Source: Paraprevotella sp. | GTDB lineage: Bacteria; Bacteroidota; Bacteroidia; Bacteroidales; Bacteroidaceae | DNA length: 8,221 nt | NCBI GenBank assembly: GCA_017425765.1 | Contig: JAFOXE010000170.1 | Span: forward strand, 1-8,221 | Reading direction: 5' to 3' | Shown: positions 1-6,228 of the stretch, piece after piece | Numbering within the stretch: the first letter of the stretch is position 1 | How the letters are laid out: the number at the start of each line of letters is the position of its first letter | Made by a program: the position numbers and the translations under genes | Notes under the pieces: generated by a model | What the model saw: only the letters and a program-made list of their open reading frames with translations | Database searches by the model: none | Told to the model about the DNA's origin: nothing

Positions 1-1139
1 GCATCATTGAAACCGTATGGACGTAATACATATTTGTTTTCTTGATAAGGCACAACGTCTACGCAGTCGCCATCCTTTAATTCTATTTGCCAAGAGTTTT
101 GTGGAATGCCCGTGATGATATTTTTTGACGATAATTTCCAACCTCCACTTACATAACTATTCTCTATCCAGGTTTGCGCATTGGCAGATGTTAAAGGAAC
201 TTTTGTAATTGCGTTTTGCACGAACATGGCGGGATGTGGTTTTACGTCTAGGTGCATAATAGCCCGTTGATCGTTTACCAAATTCTGTATAGCTACAGTA
301 GACGAAATCATCTCACGACTTGTTCCATAATGATAAAATTCTCCGTCTTGCAATGGTAGTATGGCCACCTTAAGCTGTTGGAGTTCTTCGTCTTGTAAGG
401 TGGGATGAGCACCTAGTGAACAACCAAAATCAGAGTATAAGTCGTAGTAGCCGATACTTCCGTCTGCCTTACGTGAACGTTTCATGAGTAGTTCTACAGC
501 ACGATCACTTAGTAACCAGATTCCAATGTCCATTAGGAATAGGTGTGTTTGCATCAAGCCGGCTAAGGTTTCCACCGATGGCTTTTGTAACATATAATCC
601 AAGACCTCGGGTGTTTCGCGTGAAGATACAAACACACCGTGGTTCTTGGCTAAATTGGGATCAACCCACAAACCGTAACAAACCACATCTGCATCCGGAA
701 TATCTTGTAATTTGCCGGCTCGTATATACACATCACCACTTGCAATCAATGTGTGGAGCGTGCTGGGGGCTTTCTTCATTATACGTTCGTACAATGGAAT
801 TTGCAACGACAGTAAGTCCTGACTTAGGCGTTGTCCGCGTTCCCATCTAAATACAGGTATGGGGGTAAGTACTTTTCCACCCGGTGCATAACTAGGCAAA
901 CGTCTGCTTTGACCTCCGGCATGAAGAAGTATGCGCTTGTCTTTAGCTATCCAAGATGCAAATTCCTCATTTTTGCCCCACTCATCTTGGCATGCTTCGA
1001 GCAGCCATGTTGTGCCTCCACCTGAACCTAACTTGGCACCGACAGGGTCGGAAGTGCAGAAAAATTCACTACGACTAACACCTTTAATATCGTGAAAACA
1101 CTCCACAAGGTTGGGAGGAAGTGATAATAATTTCTTCAT
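1..1139 (-). CDS. fkp: Bifunctional L-fucokinase / GDP-L-fucose pyrophosphorylase, N-terminal part (cut by window edge)
   Basis: Salvage enzyme: the family phosphorylates free L-fucose and couples L-fucose-1-phosphate to GTP, giving GDP-L-fucose in the cytoplasm for surface glycan and glycoprotein fucosylation. Seen: an open frame of 379 codons from ATG at 1139, running off the left edge without a stop. The wording closely resembles the N-terminal half of Bacteroides Fkp as I remember it: SLPPNLV near residue 6, CTSDPVGAKLGSGGGTTWLL at 28-47, the pyrophosphorylase-like loop LLHAGGQSRRLPSYAPGGK at 71-89, IASGDVYIR at 132-140, FLMDIGIWLL at 201-210, YYDLYSDFG at 231-239 and EFYHYGTS at 267-274. 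The family is about 950 residues, so the C-terminal GHMP kinase domain lies outside the window and its integrity cannot be judged. The gene starts 78 nt after fcl in the same direction, with a strong hairpin between them and no consensus promoter of its own that I can see. Confidence 0.95.
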   Translation of the reverse strand, partial: MKKLLSLPPNLVECFHDIKGVSRSEFFCTSDPVGAKLGSGGGTTWLLEACQDEWGKNEEFASWIAKDKRILLHAGGQSRRLPSYAPGGKVLTPIPVFRWERGQRLSQDLLSLQIPLYERIMKKAPSTLHTLIASGDVYIRAGKLQDIPDADVVCYGLWVDPNLAKNHGVFVSSRETPEVLDYMLQKPSVETLAGLMQTHLFLMDIGIWLLSDRAVELLMKRSRKADGSIGYYDLYSDFGCSLGAHPTLQDEELQQLKVAILPLQDGEFYHYGTSREMISSTVAIQNLVNDQRAIMHLDVKPHPAMFVQNAITKVPLTSANAQTWIENSYVSGGWKLSSKNIITGIPQNSWQIELKDGDCVDVVPYQENKYVLRPYGFND

Positions 1140-1161
1140 ATCTATACCTTATATTATATAA

Positions 1162-1211
1162 AGAGATTCTTGTCGGTTGTAGACTTTAGTCTGTTATCGA
1201 CAAGAATCTCT
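1162..1211 (-). terminator. Long perfect hairpin between fcl and fkp, terminator or attenuator
   Basis: A 14-bp perfect inverted repeat (AGAGATTCTTGTCG at 1162-1175, complement at 1198-1211) encloses a second perfect 5-bp repeat (AGACT at 1181-1185, AGTCT at 1188-1192). It begins 6 nt after the fcl stop. Read on the minus strand the stem ends in CTCT and runs into TTATATAATAT, a T-rich but not pure T tract. This fits an intrinsic terminator for manC-gmd-fcl. Because fkp follows at once and shows no TAnnTTTG promoter in the gap, partial read-through (attenuation) or mRNA processing is also possible. Confidence 0.65.
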
Positions 1212-1217
1212 ATAAAT

Positions 1218-2321
1218 TTATCCGTGATGTTGATGGTTTATGCAGATGCCCTTTAAGTACCATTCATAAAGTCTGCGTACACCTTCATCTATTTCAATCT
1301 TATGTTGCCATCCTAGCGCATGTAGCTTGGAAACATCGGTTAGTTTACGTAGTGTGCCGTCAGGTTTGGAAGAATCCCATGTTAGTTTTCCGCGGAAGCC
1401 TACAGTTTGCACCACTAGCTCCGCCACCTCTTTAATGGAGATTTCTTTTCCTGTACCTACGTTGATGTGACAATTTCGAATTTCCTTGTCGTTTTCGTTG
1501 TAGGTATCCTTAAAGTCTACATTCAGCAACACATACACACTTGCGTCAGCCATTTCCTCACTCCACAAGAATTCACGCATGGGCTTTCCGGTACCCCATA
1601 ATCGTACCTCTTCAGGAGTGATACCGTATTTTGCAAGTACGGTGAGGATCTCATCGTTGGAATTCGTTCCGTTTACGCCTTCTACCGGACGTAAATCCAT
1701 ATCTTTGCGTACACTGTTCCAATCTCCCTCGTTCAAACATTTAGCCAAATATACTTTACGCATCATCGCAGGAAGTACGTGACTATTCTCTAAGTGGAAA
1801 TTGTCATTTGGTCCATAAAGGTTTGTGGGCATAACTGCAATATAGTTGGTGCTGTATTGTAGATTAAAGCTCTCGCACATTTTAAGTCCGGCAATTTTTG
1901 CAATCGCGTACGGCTCATTGGTGTATTCCAACGGAGATGTTAGCAATTCGTCCTCTTTCATTGGCTGTGTGGCCTCGCGAGGATAGATGCAAGTACTACC
2001 TAAGAATAAAAGTTTCTTTACGTTATGACGAAAACTTTCGCCTATCACATTCTGTTGAATTTGTAGATTGCGGTAGATGAAGTCGGCACGATAACGGCTG
2101 TTTGCCATGATACCGCCTACGTGAGCTGCTGCCAATACCACATATTCTGGTTGTTCTTCATCGAAGAATTTGCGCACCGCTACAGGATCAAGCAAGTCGA
2201 GTTCGCTGTGTGTGCGACCCACCAAGTTGGTGTAACCTCGTGATGTGAGGTTATCCCATATTGCCGAACCCACTAAACCACGATGTCCGGCAACATATAT
2301 TTTTGCATCAAGTGCTATCAT
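1218..2321 (-). CDS. fcl: GDP-L-fucose synthase (GDP-4-keto-6-deoxy-D-mannose 3,5-epimerase/4-reductase)
   Basis: Last step of de novo GDP-L-fucose synthesis: epimerises GDP-4-keto-6-deoxymannose at C3 and C5, then reduces C4 with NADPH; cytoplasmic short-chain dehydrogenase fold. Seen in 367 residues: dinucleotide loop G12-x-x-G15-x-x-G18, VGGIMANS at 68-75, catalytic Ser109 in LGSTCIYP, Tyr138 and Lys142 in the YxxxK motif, and Cys111 and His181 at the positions of the epimerase acid/base pair (all two residues later than the E. coli numbering I recall). It is about 45 residues longer than the E. coli enzyme, mostly from a charged insert near residues 196-240, which I believe is usual in Bacteroidetes homologues. 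It ends in a His-rich tail. The ATG lies 2 nt after the gmd stop, so the two are probably translationally coupled. Its substrate is the product of that neighbour. Confidence 0.97.
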   Translation of the reverse strand: MIALDAKIYVAGHRGLVGSAIWDNLTSRGYTNLVGRTHSELDLLDPVAVRKFFDEEQPEYVVLAAAHVGGIMANSRYRADFIYRNLQIQQNVIGESFRHNVKKLLFLGSTCIYPREATQPMKEDELLTSPLEYTNEPYAIAKIAGLKMCESFNLQYSTNYIAVMPTNLYGPNDNFHLENSHVLPAMMRKVYLAKCLNEGDWNSVRKDMDLRPVEGVNGTNSNDEILTVLAKYGITPEEVRLWGTGKPMREFLWSEEMADASVYVLLNVDFKDTYNENDKEIRNCHINVGTGKEISIKEVAELVVQTVGFRGKLTWDSSKPDGTLRKLTDVSKLHALGWQHKIEIDEGVRRLYEWYLKGICINHQHHG

Positions 2322-2323
2322 TT

Positions 2324-3409
2324 CTATTGATCGGCTTGTGCCTTTAGATATAACTTCTTCACGAACTTCATATCGTGATCTACCATGATTTTAACCAATT
2401 GCTCGAAGGTTGTTTTGCGTGGATTCCATCCCAATTTTGTCTTCGCCTTAGTGGGGTCGCCCAACAATTGATCTACTTCACATGGACGGAAGTATTTAGG
2501 ATCAACTTCAACAAGAATCTTTCCTGTGGCCTTGTCAATACCTTTCTCGTTTACTCCGGTGCCTTGCCATTCTAGCTCAACACCGCAAGCACGGAATGCA
2601 AGTTCGGTAAATTCGCGTACGGTGTGGTATTCACCGGTTGCTACTACGAAATCGTCCGGTTCATCTTGTTGCAACATCAACCACATACATTCTACGTAAT
2701 CTTTTGCATAACCCCAATCGCGTAAAGCGTCCATGTTACCTAAGTATAGTTTGTCTTGATAACCTTGTACGATGCGGGTTGCTGCTAATGTAATCTTACG
2801 AGTTACGAAATTTTCGCCTCGGCGTTCGCTTTCATGGTTGAATAAAATACCGTTACAGCAGAACATACCATAGCTTTCACGATAGTTTTTCATAATCCAA
2901 AATCCGTACTGCTTAGCAACACCATATGGTGAACGTGGATAGAATGGTGTAGTCTCCTTTTGAGGAACTTCTTGTACTTTACCATACAATTCAGATGTTG
3001 ATGCTTGGTAAATGCGACAAGTTTTTTCCATACCTAAGATGCGTACGGCTTCCAATAGACGAAGCACACCCACTGCATCTGTTTCGGCCGTAAATTCAGG
3101 AACATCAAAGCTGACCTTTACGTGACTCTGAGCTGCTAAGTTGTATATTTCGCATGGTTTACATTCGCGAATGATTCGAACGAGAGAACTAGTATCGGTC
3201 ACGTCACCCCAATGTAAATTGATTAAACGTGATTTTTTTACGTCGCGTACCCACTCGTCTAGGTACAAATGTTCAATACGAGCTGTGTTAAATGATGAAG
3301 AGCGACGTAGAATTCCATGCACTTCGTAACCCTTCTCCAATAAAAATTCTGCCAAATATGAGCCATCTTGACCGGTAATACCGGTAATTAAGGCAACCTT
3401 CTTTTCCAT
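2324..3409 (-). CDS. gmd: GDP-mannose 4,6-dehydratase
   Basis: Converts GDP-D-mannose to GDP-4-keto-6-deoxy-D-mannose using a tightly bound NADP; first committed step towards GDP-L-fucose (the intermediate can also feed other deoxy sugars). Seen in 361 residues: [20 protein letters not shown] at 10-29 with G10-x-x-G13-x-x-G16, [15 protein letters not shown] at 35-49, [12 protein letters not shown] at 90-101, [10 protein letters not shown] at 135-144 with Thr138 and Glu140, and Y162-G-V-A-K166, all six residues later than the E. coli catalytic numbering. [17 protein letters not shown] at 191-207 is the family signature for nucleotide-sugar binding. Length is normal and the protein looks intact. 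It starts 21 nt after the manC stop with no promoter match in the gap and overlaps nothing, so it is probably co-transcribed from the manC promoter. Confidence 0.98.
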   Translation of the reverse strand: MEKKVALITGITGQDGSYLAEFLLEKGYEVHGILRRSSSFNTARIEHLYLDEWVRDVKKSRLINLHWGDVTDTSSLVRIIRECKPCEIYNLAAQSHVKVSFDVPEFTAETDAVGVLRLLEAVRILGMEKTCRIYQASTSELYGKVQEVPQKETTPFYPRSPYGVAKQYGFWIMKNYRESYGMFCCNGILFNHESERRGENFVTRKITLAATRIVQGYQDKLYLGNMDALRDWGYAKDYVECMWLMLQQDEPDDFVVATGEYHTVREFTELAFRACGVELEWQGTGVNEKGIDKATGKILVEVDPKYFRPCEVDQLLGDPTKAKTKLGWNPRKTTFEQLVKIMVDHDMKFVKKLYLKAQADQ

Positions 3410-3430
3410 ATTTATATTATAATGTAATGT

Positions 3431-4492
3431 TTATTCACTAAATTGTTTGATTCGTTGTTCTTCTGAAAGTTTGCAGATTAGCAACACGTCATCTTTTTCT
3501 GCTACAATGTAGCCATCAAGTCCTTGCACCACCACCTTTTTTTCTTGAGTCGTGTGAATCATGCAGTTTGTTGATTCATACACTTTGATGTTTTGACCGA
3601 TGCAAGCATTTCCGTAGATGTCTTGTGGAGTGTGTTCGTGAAGAGATCCCCATGTTCCTAAATCGCTCCAACCGAAATTGGCCGGAAATACAAAAATTTC
3701 ATCCACCTTCTCCATGATAGCATAGTCTACTGATATACTTTCGCATTGTGGGAAACGTTCATTAATCATTTCCTGCTCCTTGTCAGTGCCATAATAGGGC
3801 AACAAATCCTCAAATATGTCGGAAATGGCCGGTTGATATACTCGGAAAGCATTTACAATTGTGTTAACACTCCATATAAAGATACCGGCATTCCAAAAAT
3901 AATTATTCTTGCTGATGTACTTTTGTGCTGTAGCAAGGTCGGGCTTTTCGCGGAACGAGTCTACACGATAGATTTCACGATTACGTGTAGAGGCAACCGA
4001 GAGGTCGGCCTGAATATATCCGTATCCTGTTTCCGGACGGTTGGGTTTCATGCCAAGTGTTACGATGCCGTCGGTTTCTTTTGTAAATTTCATGCTTGAA
4101 GAAATTACGCGCTGAAATTCTTTCACGTTCATTACCACATGATCACTTGGCGTAACTACAATGTTTGCTTTAGGGTTCACCGATTTAATGCGCCAACTCA
4201 CGTAAGCGATACATGGAGCTGTATTTCTGCGGCATGGTTCTTTTAATATGTTTTGCTCGGGAATTTCGGGTAATTGTTCTTTTACGATTTGGGCATACGA
4301 ATCTGAGGTCACAACCCAAACGTTTTCTGGTGGACAAATTCCTTCGAAACGATCTACGGTTAGTTGCAACAGAGTTCTTCCACAACCCAAAACGTCGATG
4401 AACTGTTTGGGACATTCAGGTGTGCTCATCGGCCAAAAACGGCTACCGATTCCGCCGGCCATAATCACCACATGGTTATTTTTATTGCTCAT
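3431..4492 (-). CDS. manC: Mannose-1-phosphate guanylyltransferase (GDP-mannose pyrophosphorylase)
   Basis: Makes GDP-D-mannose from mannose-1-phosphate and GTP, the substrate of the next gene product, Gmd. Seen in 353 residues: nucleotide-binding signature MAGGIGSRFWPMS at 11-23 followed by PKQF at 28-31, RRNTAP at 88-93, the metal/nucleotide motif TPSDH at 114-118, RPETGYGYI at 152-160, FREKP at 180-184, FWNAGIFIW at 199-207, SVDYAIMEK at 254-262 and GWSDLGTW at 274-281. Length fits the one-domain form; there is no C-terminal phosphomannose isomerase domain as in the two-domain ManC/AlgA proteins, and no phosphomannomutase gene is in the window, so those steps must be encoded elsewhere. First gene of the fucose operon, with a consensus Bacteroidetes promoter about 30 nt upstream and a very short leader, which supports the chosen ATG. 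The symbol is by function; manC and rfbM/cpsB are used interchangeably. Confidence 0.95.
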   Translation of the reverse strand: MSNKNNHVVIMAGGIGSRFWPMSTPECPKQFIDVLGCGRTLLQLTVDRFEGICPPENVWVVTSDSYAQIVKEQLPEIPEQNILKEPCRRNTAPCIAYVSWRIKSVNPKANIVVTPSDHVVMNVKEFQRVISSSMKFTKETDGIVTLGMKPNRPETGYGYIQADLSVASTRNREIYRVDSFREKPDLATAQKYISKNNYFWNAGIFIWSVNTIVNAFRVYQPAISDIFEDLLPYYGTDKEQEMINERFPQCESISVDYAIMEKVDEIFVFPANFGWSDLGTWGSLHEHTPQDIYGNACIGQNIKVYESTNCMIHTTQEKKVVVQGLDGYIVAEKDDVLLICKLSEEQRIKQFSE

Positions 4493-4519
4493 GGTAGTTC
4501 TTACTTTTAATACATTATA

Positions 4520-4551
4520 ACAAAAGTAATAATATTTATTGATATTGCAAT
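4520..4551 (-). promoter_or_regulatory. Promoter of the manC-gmd-fcl operon (Bacteroidetes type)
   Basis: On the minus strand the -7 box reads TACTTTTGT (4528 down to 4520), a full match to TAnnTTTGY. The -33 box ATTG (4551-4548) lies 19 nt upstream, within the known 19-21 nt spacing for the primary sigma factor of this phylum. Transcription would start near 4514, giving a leader of about 20 nt before the manC ATG. The -33 box lies within a 12-bp palindrome listed separately. Confidence 0.75.
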
Positions 4552-4553
4552 AT
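4542..4553. repeat. 12-bp palindrome over the manC -33 box
   Basis: ATATTGCAATAT is a perfect 12-bp palindrome. It covers the inferred -33 element of the manC promoter, so a protein bound here would compete with RNA polymerase. No specific regulator is recognised. AT-rich palindromes arise easily by chance, so its role as an operator is only a possibility. Confidence 0.35.
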
Positions 4554-4781
4554 GTAAATACCGATTTATTTTACAATGTGGTCGAAAACGTATTTTATGA
4601 AGCTTGTTTCTTCTTCTTCTTCTGGTTTATGTCTACATACGTACGTCATGAAGTGCAAAGATGCACTAGTAGAGGCGCTTAAAAAGACACGTACGTGTAA
4701 TGCCCCTCTACACGTACGTGTTCGTTCGTCAAGGCGTACGCCAAGATTCATCGACACCATGGTGTATTTTGAGGCGTGATG
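4554..4781. other. Palindrome-rich non-coding region between divergent promoters, function unknown
   Basis: About 230 bp separate the two outward promoters and carry no gene I can support. In order: a (TTC)5 run at 4608-4622; ACGTACGT at 4639-4646; a 6-bp stem with a 4-nt loop (AGTGCA / TGCACT) at 4652-4667; GTAGAGG at 4669-4675 pairing with CCTCTAC at 4705-4711; ACACGTACGTGT at 4687-4698 and again at 4710-4721; GGCGTACGCC at 4733-4742; and ACACCATGGTGT at 4754-4765. The hexamer CGTACG occurs four times within 105 bp. Short frames on both strands (plus 4576-4779, minus 4859-4566) resemble nothing I know and largely follow from the repeats. It could be a regulatory region, a small structured RNA gene or a degenerate dispersed repeat; I cannot choose from one copy. 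Confidence 0.6.
4687..4721. repeat. Direct repeat of a 12-bp palindrome (ACACGTACGTGT twice, 23 bp apart)
   Basis: Both copies are identical and each is perfectly self-complementary; an 11-nt spacer separates them. As DNA they could be paired binding sites about two helical turns apart. As RNA they could pair with each other as a 12-bp stem with an 11-nt loop. That fold excludes the alternative GTAGAGG/CCTCTAC stem (4669-4675 with 4705-4711), because the right arm of that stem shares bases 4710-4711 with the second palindrome. Confidence 0.8.
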
Positions 4782-4814
4782 TTTGGGTAAATAAAAGAAA
4801 AGAATTACATTTGT
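4782..4814 (+). promoter_or_regulatory. Promoter of the GH109-type gene (Bacteroidetes type)
   Basis: TTTG at 4782-4785, a 20-nt spacer, and TACATTTGT at 4806-4814 match the -33 TTTG / -7 TAnnTTTGY consensus exactly and with the expected spacing. Transcription would start near 4820, about 19 nt before the ATG at 4839, which supports that start over the later in-frame ATGs. Together with the manC promoter it makes this a divergent promoter region. Confidence 0.8.
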
Positions 4815-4838
4815 GTGGCTTTGTGAGTTAATGTAAAT

Positions 4839-6053
4839 ATGAACCAGACCAAACCGCATAATACAGTACTACAATTAACCTGCCCTTCCATTGCGCATGT
4901 TCGCATTGGGCTTGTGGGGCTGGGTAATCGTGGTATGGCTACATTGAAACGTTACATGGTGCAACAAGGTGCCGATATAACAGCATTGTGTGATTTGCGT
5001 CAGAGCAACATAGACGTAGCACAAGAGTATATGTTGCAATGTGGCAAGCAAAAAGCTTTGGAATATACCGGAGATGATGGATGGCAGAATATGTGCAATT
5101 CCATGGATTTGGATTTAATTTATATTTGTACTGATTGGCTTACTCATACTCCTATGGCAGTGTATGCCATGCAACATGGTAAACATGTGGCTCTTGAGGT
5201 TCCCGCTGCTATGACCGTAGATGAATGCTGGCAATTGGTGAATGTGGCAGAGGAAACACGACGCCATTGTATTATGCTGGAAAATTGTTGCTACGACATC
5301 TTTGCACTAGCTACTCTTAATATGGAACGTCAAGGATTGTTTGGTGATTTGACACATTGTGAAGGTGCTTATATCCATGATTTACGTGAACGATATAATG
5401 CAGCTGATAATGAGGGAGGTTATCATAAGGGATGGATGCAAAAATATTGCGGTCAGCATGCAGGAAATCCATACCCGACCCATGGTTTAGTGCCTATCTG
5501 TCAATTATTAAATATTCATCGTGGTGATCGTTTGAATTATCTCGTATCGCTTTCTACTATCCATGAAGATGGTACCACTCCTAACGACCACTTAAATAAT
5601 ACTTTATTACGAACCGTTAAGGGCAAAACAATTTTACTTCAATACGATGTAACCACCCCGCGTCCGTATAGTCGTATGCAAACGGTATGTGGAGTGAAGG
5701 GATTTGCACAAAAATATCCTCGTAGATGCTTTATGTTCGACGGAGAGGAGCCTATTAAGGGCGACAATACAGAAGAAATTCTTGAACGTTACAAACATCG
5801 TATTACGGCAACCTTTGGTGAGGAAGGTTTGCAGCTAAATGTTCCCAATATAATGAACTACATGATGGATCGTCGTTTAATATATTGTTTACAAAACGGC
5901 CTTCCTTTGGATATGGATGTGTATGATGCTGCTGAGTGGTCGTGCATTACACAACTTAGTGAGCAGTCTGCAAAAAACGGCAGTGTGCCGGTTTCGATTC
6001 CGGACTTTACACGTGGTCATTGGCAGGATATCGACGGATTCGATTTTGCATAA
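4839..6053 (+). CDS. Gfo/Idh/MocA-family protein, GH109 type (possible NAD-dependent alpha-N-acetylgalactosaminidase)
   Basis: GH109 enzymes hydrolyse glycosides by a transient redox cycle on bound NAD. Seen in 404 residues: N-terminal Rossmann loop VGLGNRG with G27-x-G29-x-x-G32, acidic CD at 51-52 after the second strand, [21 protein letters not shown] at 102-122 (split here: [10 protein letters not shown] then [11 protein letters not shown]), MLENCCYD at 146-153, [11 protein letters not shown] at 176-186, a YPTHG motif with Tyr212 and His215, LNIHRGD at 224-230, RPYSRM at 275-280, and [11 protein letters not shown] near the C-terminus. These match Bacteroidetes proteins annotated GH109; the Tyr-x-x-His pair fits active-site residues reported for the Elizabethkingia enzyme. 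Valine replaces the Lys of the EKP motif found in typical family dehydrogenases. Unlike many GH109 proteins it has no signal peptide or lipobox, so it is probably cytoplasmic. Substrate is uncertain; a sugar oxidoreductase is the alternative. Own promoter, divergent from the fucose operon. Confidence 0.8.
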   Translation: MNQTKPHNTVLQLTCPSIAHVRIGLVGLGNRGMATLKRYMVQQGADITALCDLRQSNIDVAQEYMLQCGKQKALEYTGDDGWQNMCNSMDLDLIYICTDWLTHTPMAVYAMQHGKHVALEVPAAMTVDECWQLVNVAEETRRHCIMLENCCYDIFALATLNMERQGLFGDLTHCEGAYIHDLRERYNAADNEGGYHKGWMQKYCGQHAGNPYPTHGLVPICQLLNIHRGDRLNYLVSLSTIHEDGTTPNDHLNNTLLRTVKGKTILLQYDVTTPRPYSRMQTVCGVKGFAQKYPRRCFMFDGEEPIKGDNTEEILERYKHRITATFGEEGLQLNVPNIMNYMMDRRLIYCLQNGLPLDMDVYDAAEWSCITQLSEQSAKNGSVPVSIPDFTRGHWQDIDGFDFA

Positions 6054-6121
6054 TTGCACAATCGTTAATTTAATGTGCGATATTGTTGAATTACAGCAGT
6101 ATTCCCCTATTCTACTTCATG

Positions 6122-6170
6122 AAAATCTTATAAAATTTCCCACAAAAATAGTGATGTTGTATAAGATTTT
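6122..6170. repeat. 11-bp perfect inverted repeat abutting the fabD -7 box
   Basis: AAAATCTTATA at 6122-6132 is exactly complementary to TATAAGATTTT at 6160-6170, with 27 nt between. The right arm ends one base before the -7 box, so the repeat spans the -33 region. It could be an operator for fabD, or a weak hairpin ending the upstream transcript; with one G-C pair per stem and no T tract after it, the terminator reading is weak. Confidence 0.5.
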
Positions 6171-6171
6171 G

Positions 6172-6180
6172 TAACTTTGC
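6172..6180 (+). promoter_or_regulatory. Promoter -7 box of fabD
   Basis: TAACTTTGC is a perfect TAnnTTTGY match. No good TTG lies 19-21 nt upstream (only AGTG with an 18-nt spacer, 6150-6153), so the -33 part is poor and activation or repression by a factor is conceivable. Transcription would start near 6186, leaving a leader of about 43 nt rich in A before the ATG at 6229. Confidence 0.65.
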
Positions 6181-6228
6181 ATTCGTGATGTTAGAACAAA
6201 ACTGATAACAATTTAAAACAAAAATAGA

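Larger units (their letters stand above)
6054..6228 (+). other. Intergenic region before fabD
   Basis: 175 bp without a credible gene. It holds an AT-rich inverted repeat and the fabD -7 box, both listed separately, and an A-rich leader just before the fabD ATG. No strong GC-rich terminator follows the GH109-type gene; the only candidate for its 3' end is the weak AT-rich repeat. Confidence 0.6.

Noticed and set aside
545..1025. Two plus-strand frames (545-850 and 831-1025) opposite fkp
   Set aside because: Shadows of the fkp reading frame on the other strand, whose protein matches Fkp throughout.
3378..3394. Short repeated ACCGGT near the 5' end of gmd
   Set aside because: It encodes the conserved GITGQDG loop region and is explained by codon use, not by a separate repeat.
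3746..4099. 117-codon plus-strand frame inside manC
   Set aside because: Antisense shadow of an intact, strongly recognised gene, with no motif of its own.
4185..4415. 76-codon minus-strand frame inside manC in another frame
   Set aside because: Same-strand out-of-frame shadow; the manC frame is intact across it, so there is no sign of a frameshift.
4576..4779. 67-codon plus-strand frame in the palindrome-rich region, with five serines from the TTC run
   Set aside because: No recognised family, no promoter or ribosome site at its start, and much of its sequence follows from the repeats. It could still be a small gene; conservation of the frame in relatives would be needed.
4566..4859. 97-codon minus-strand frame covering the divergent region
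   Set aside because: It overlaps the start of the GH109-type gene, runs over that gene's promoter and competes with the opposite-strand frame above. No domain is recognisable.
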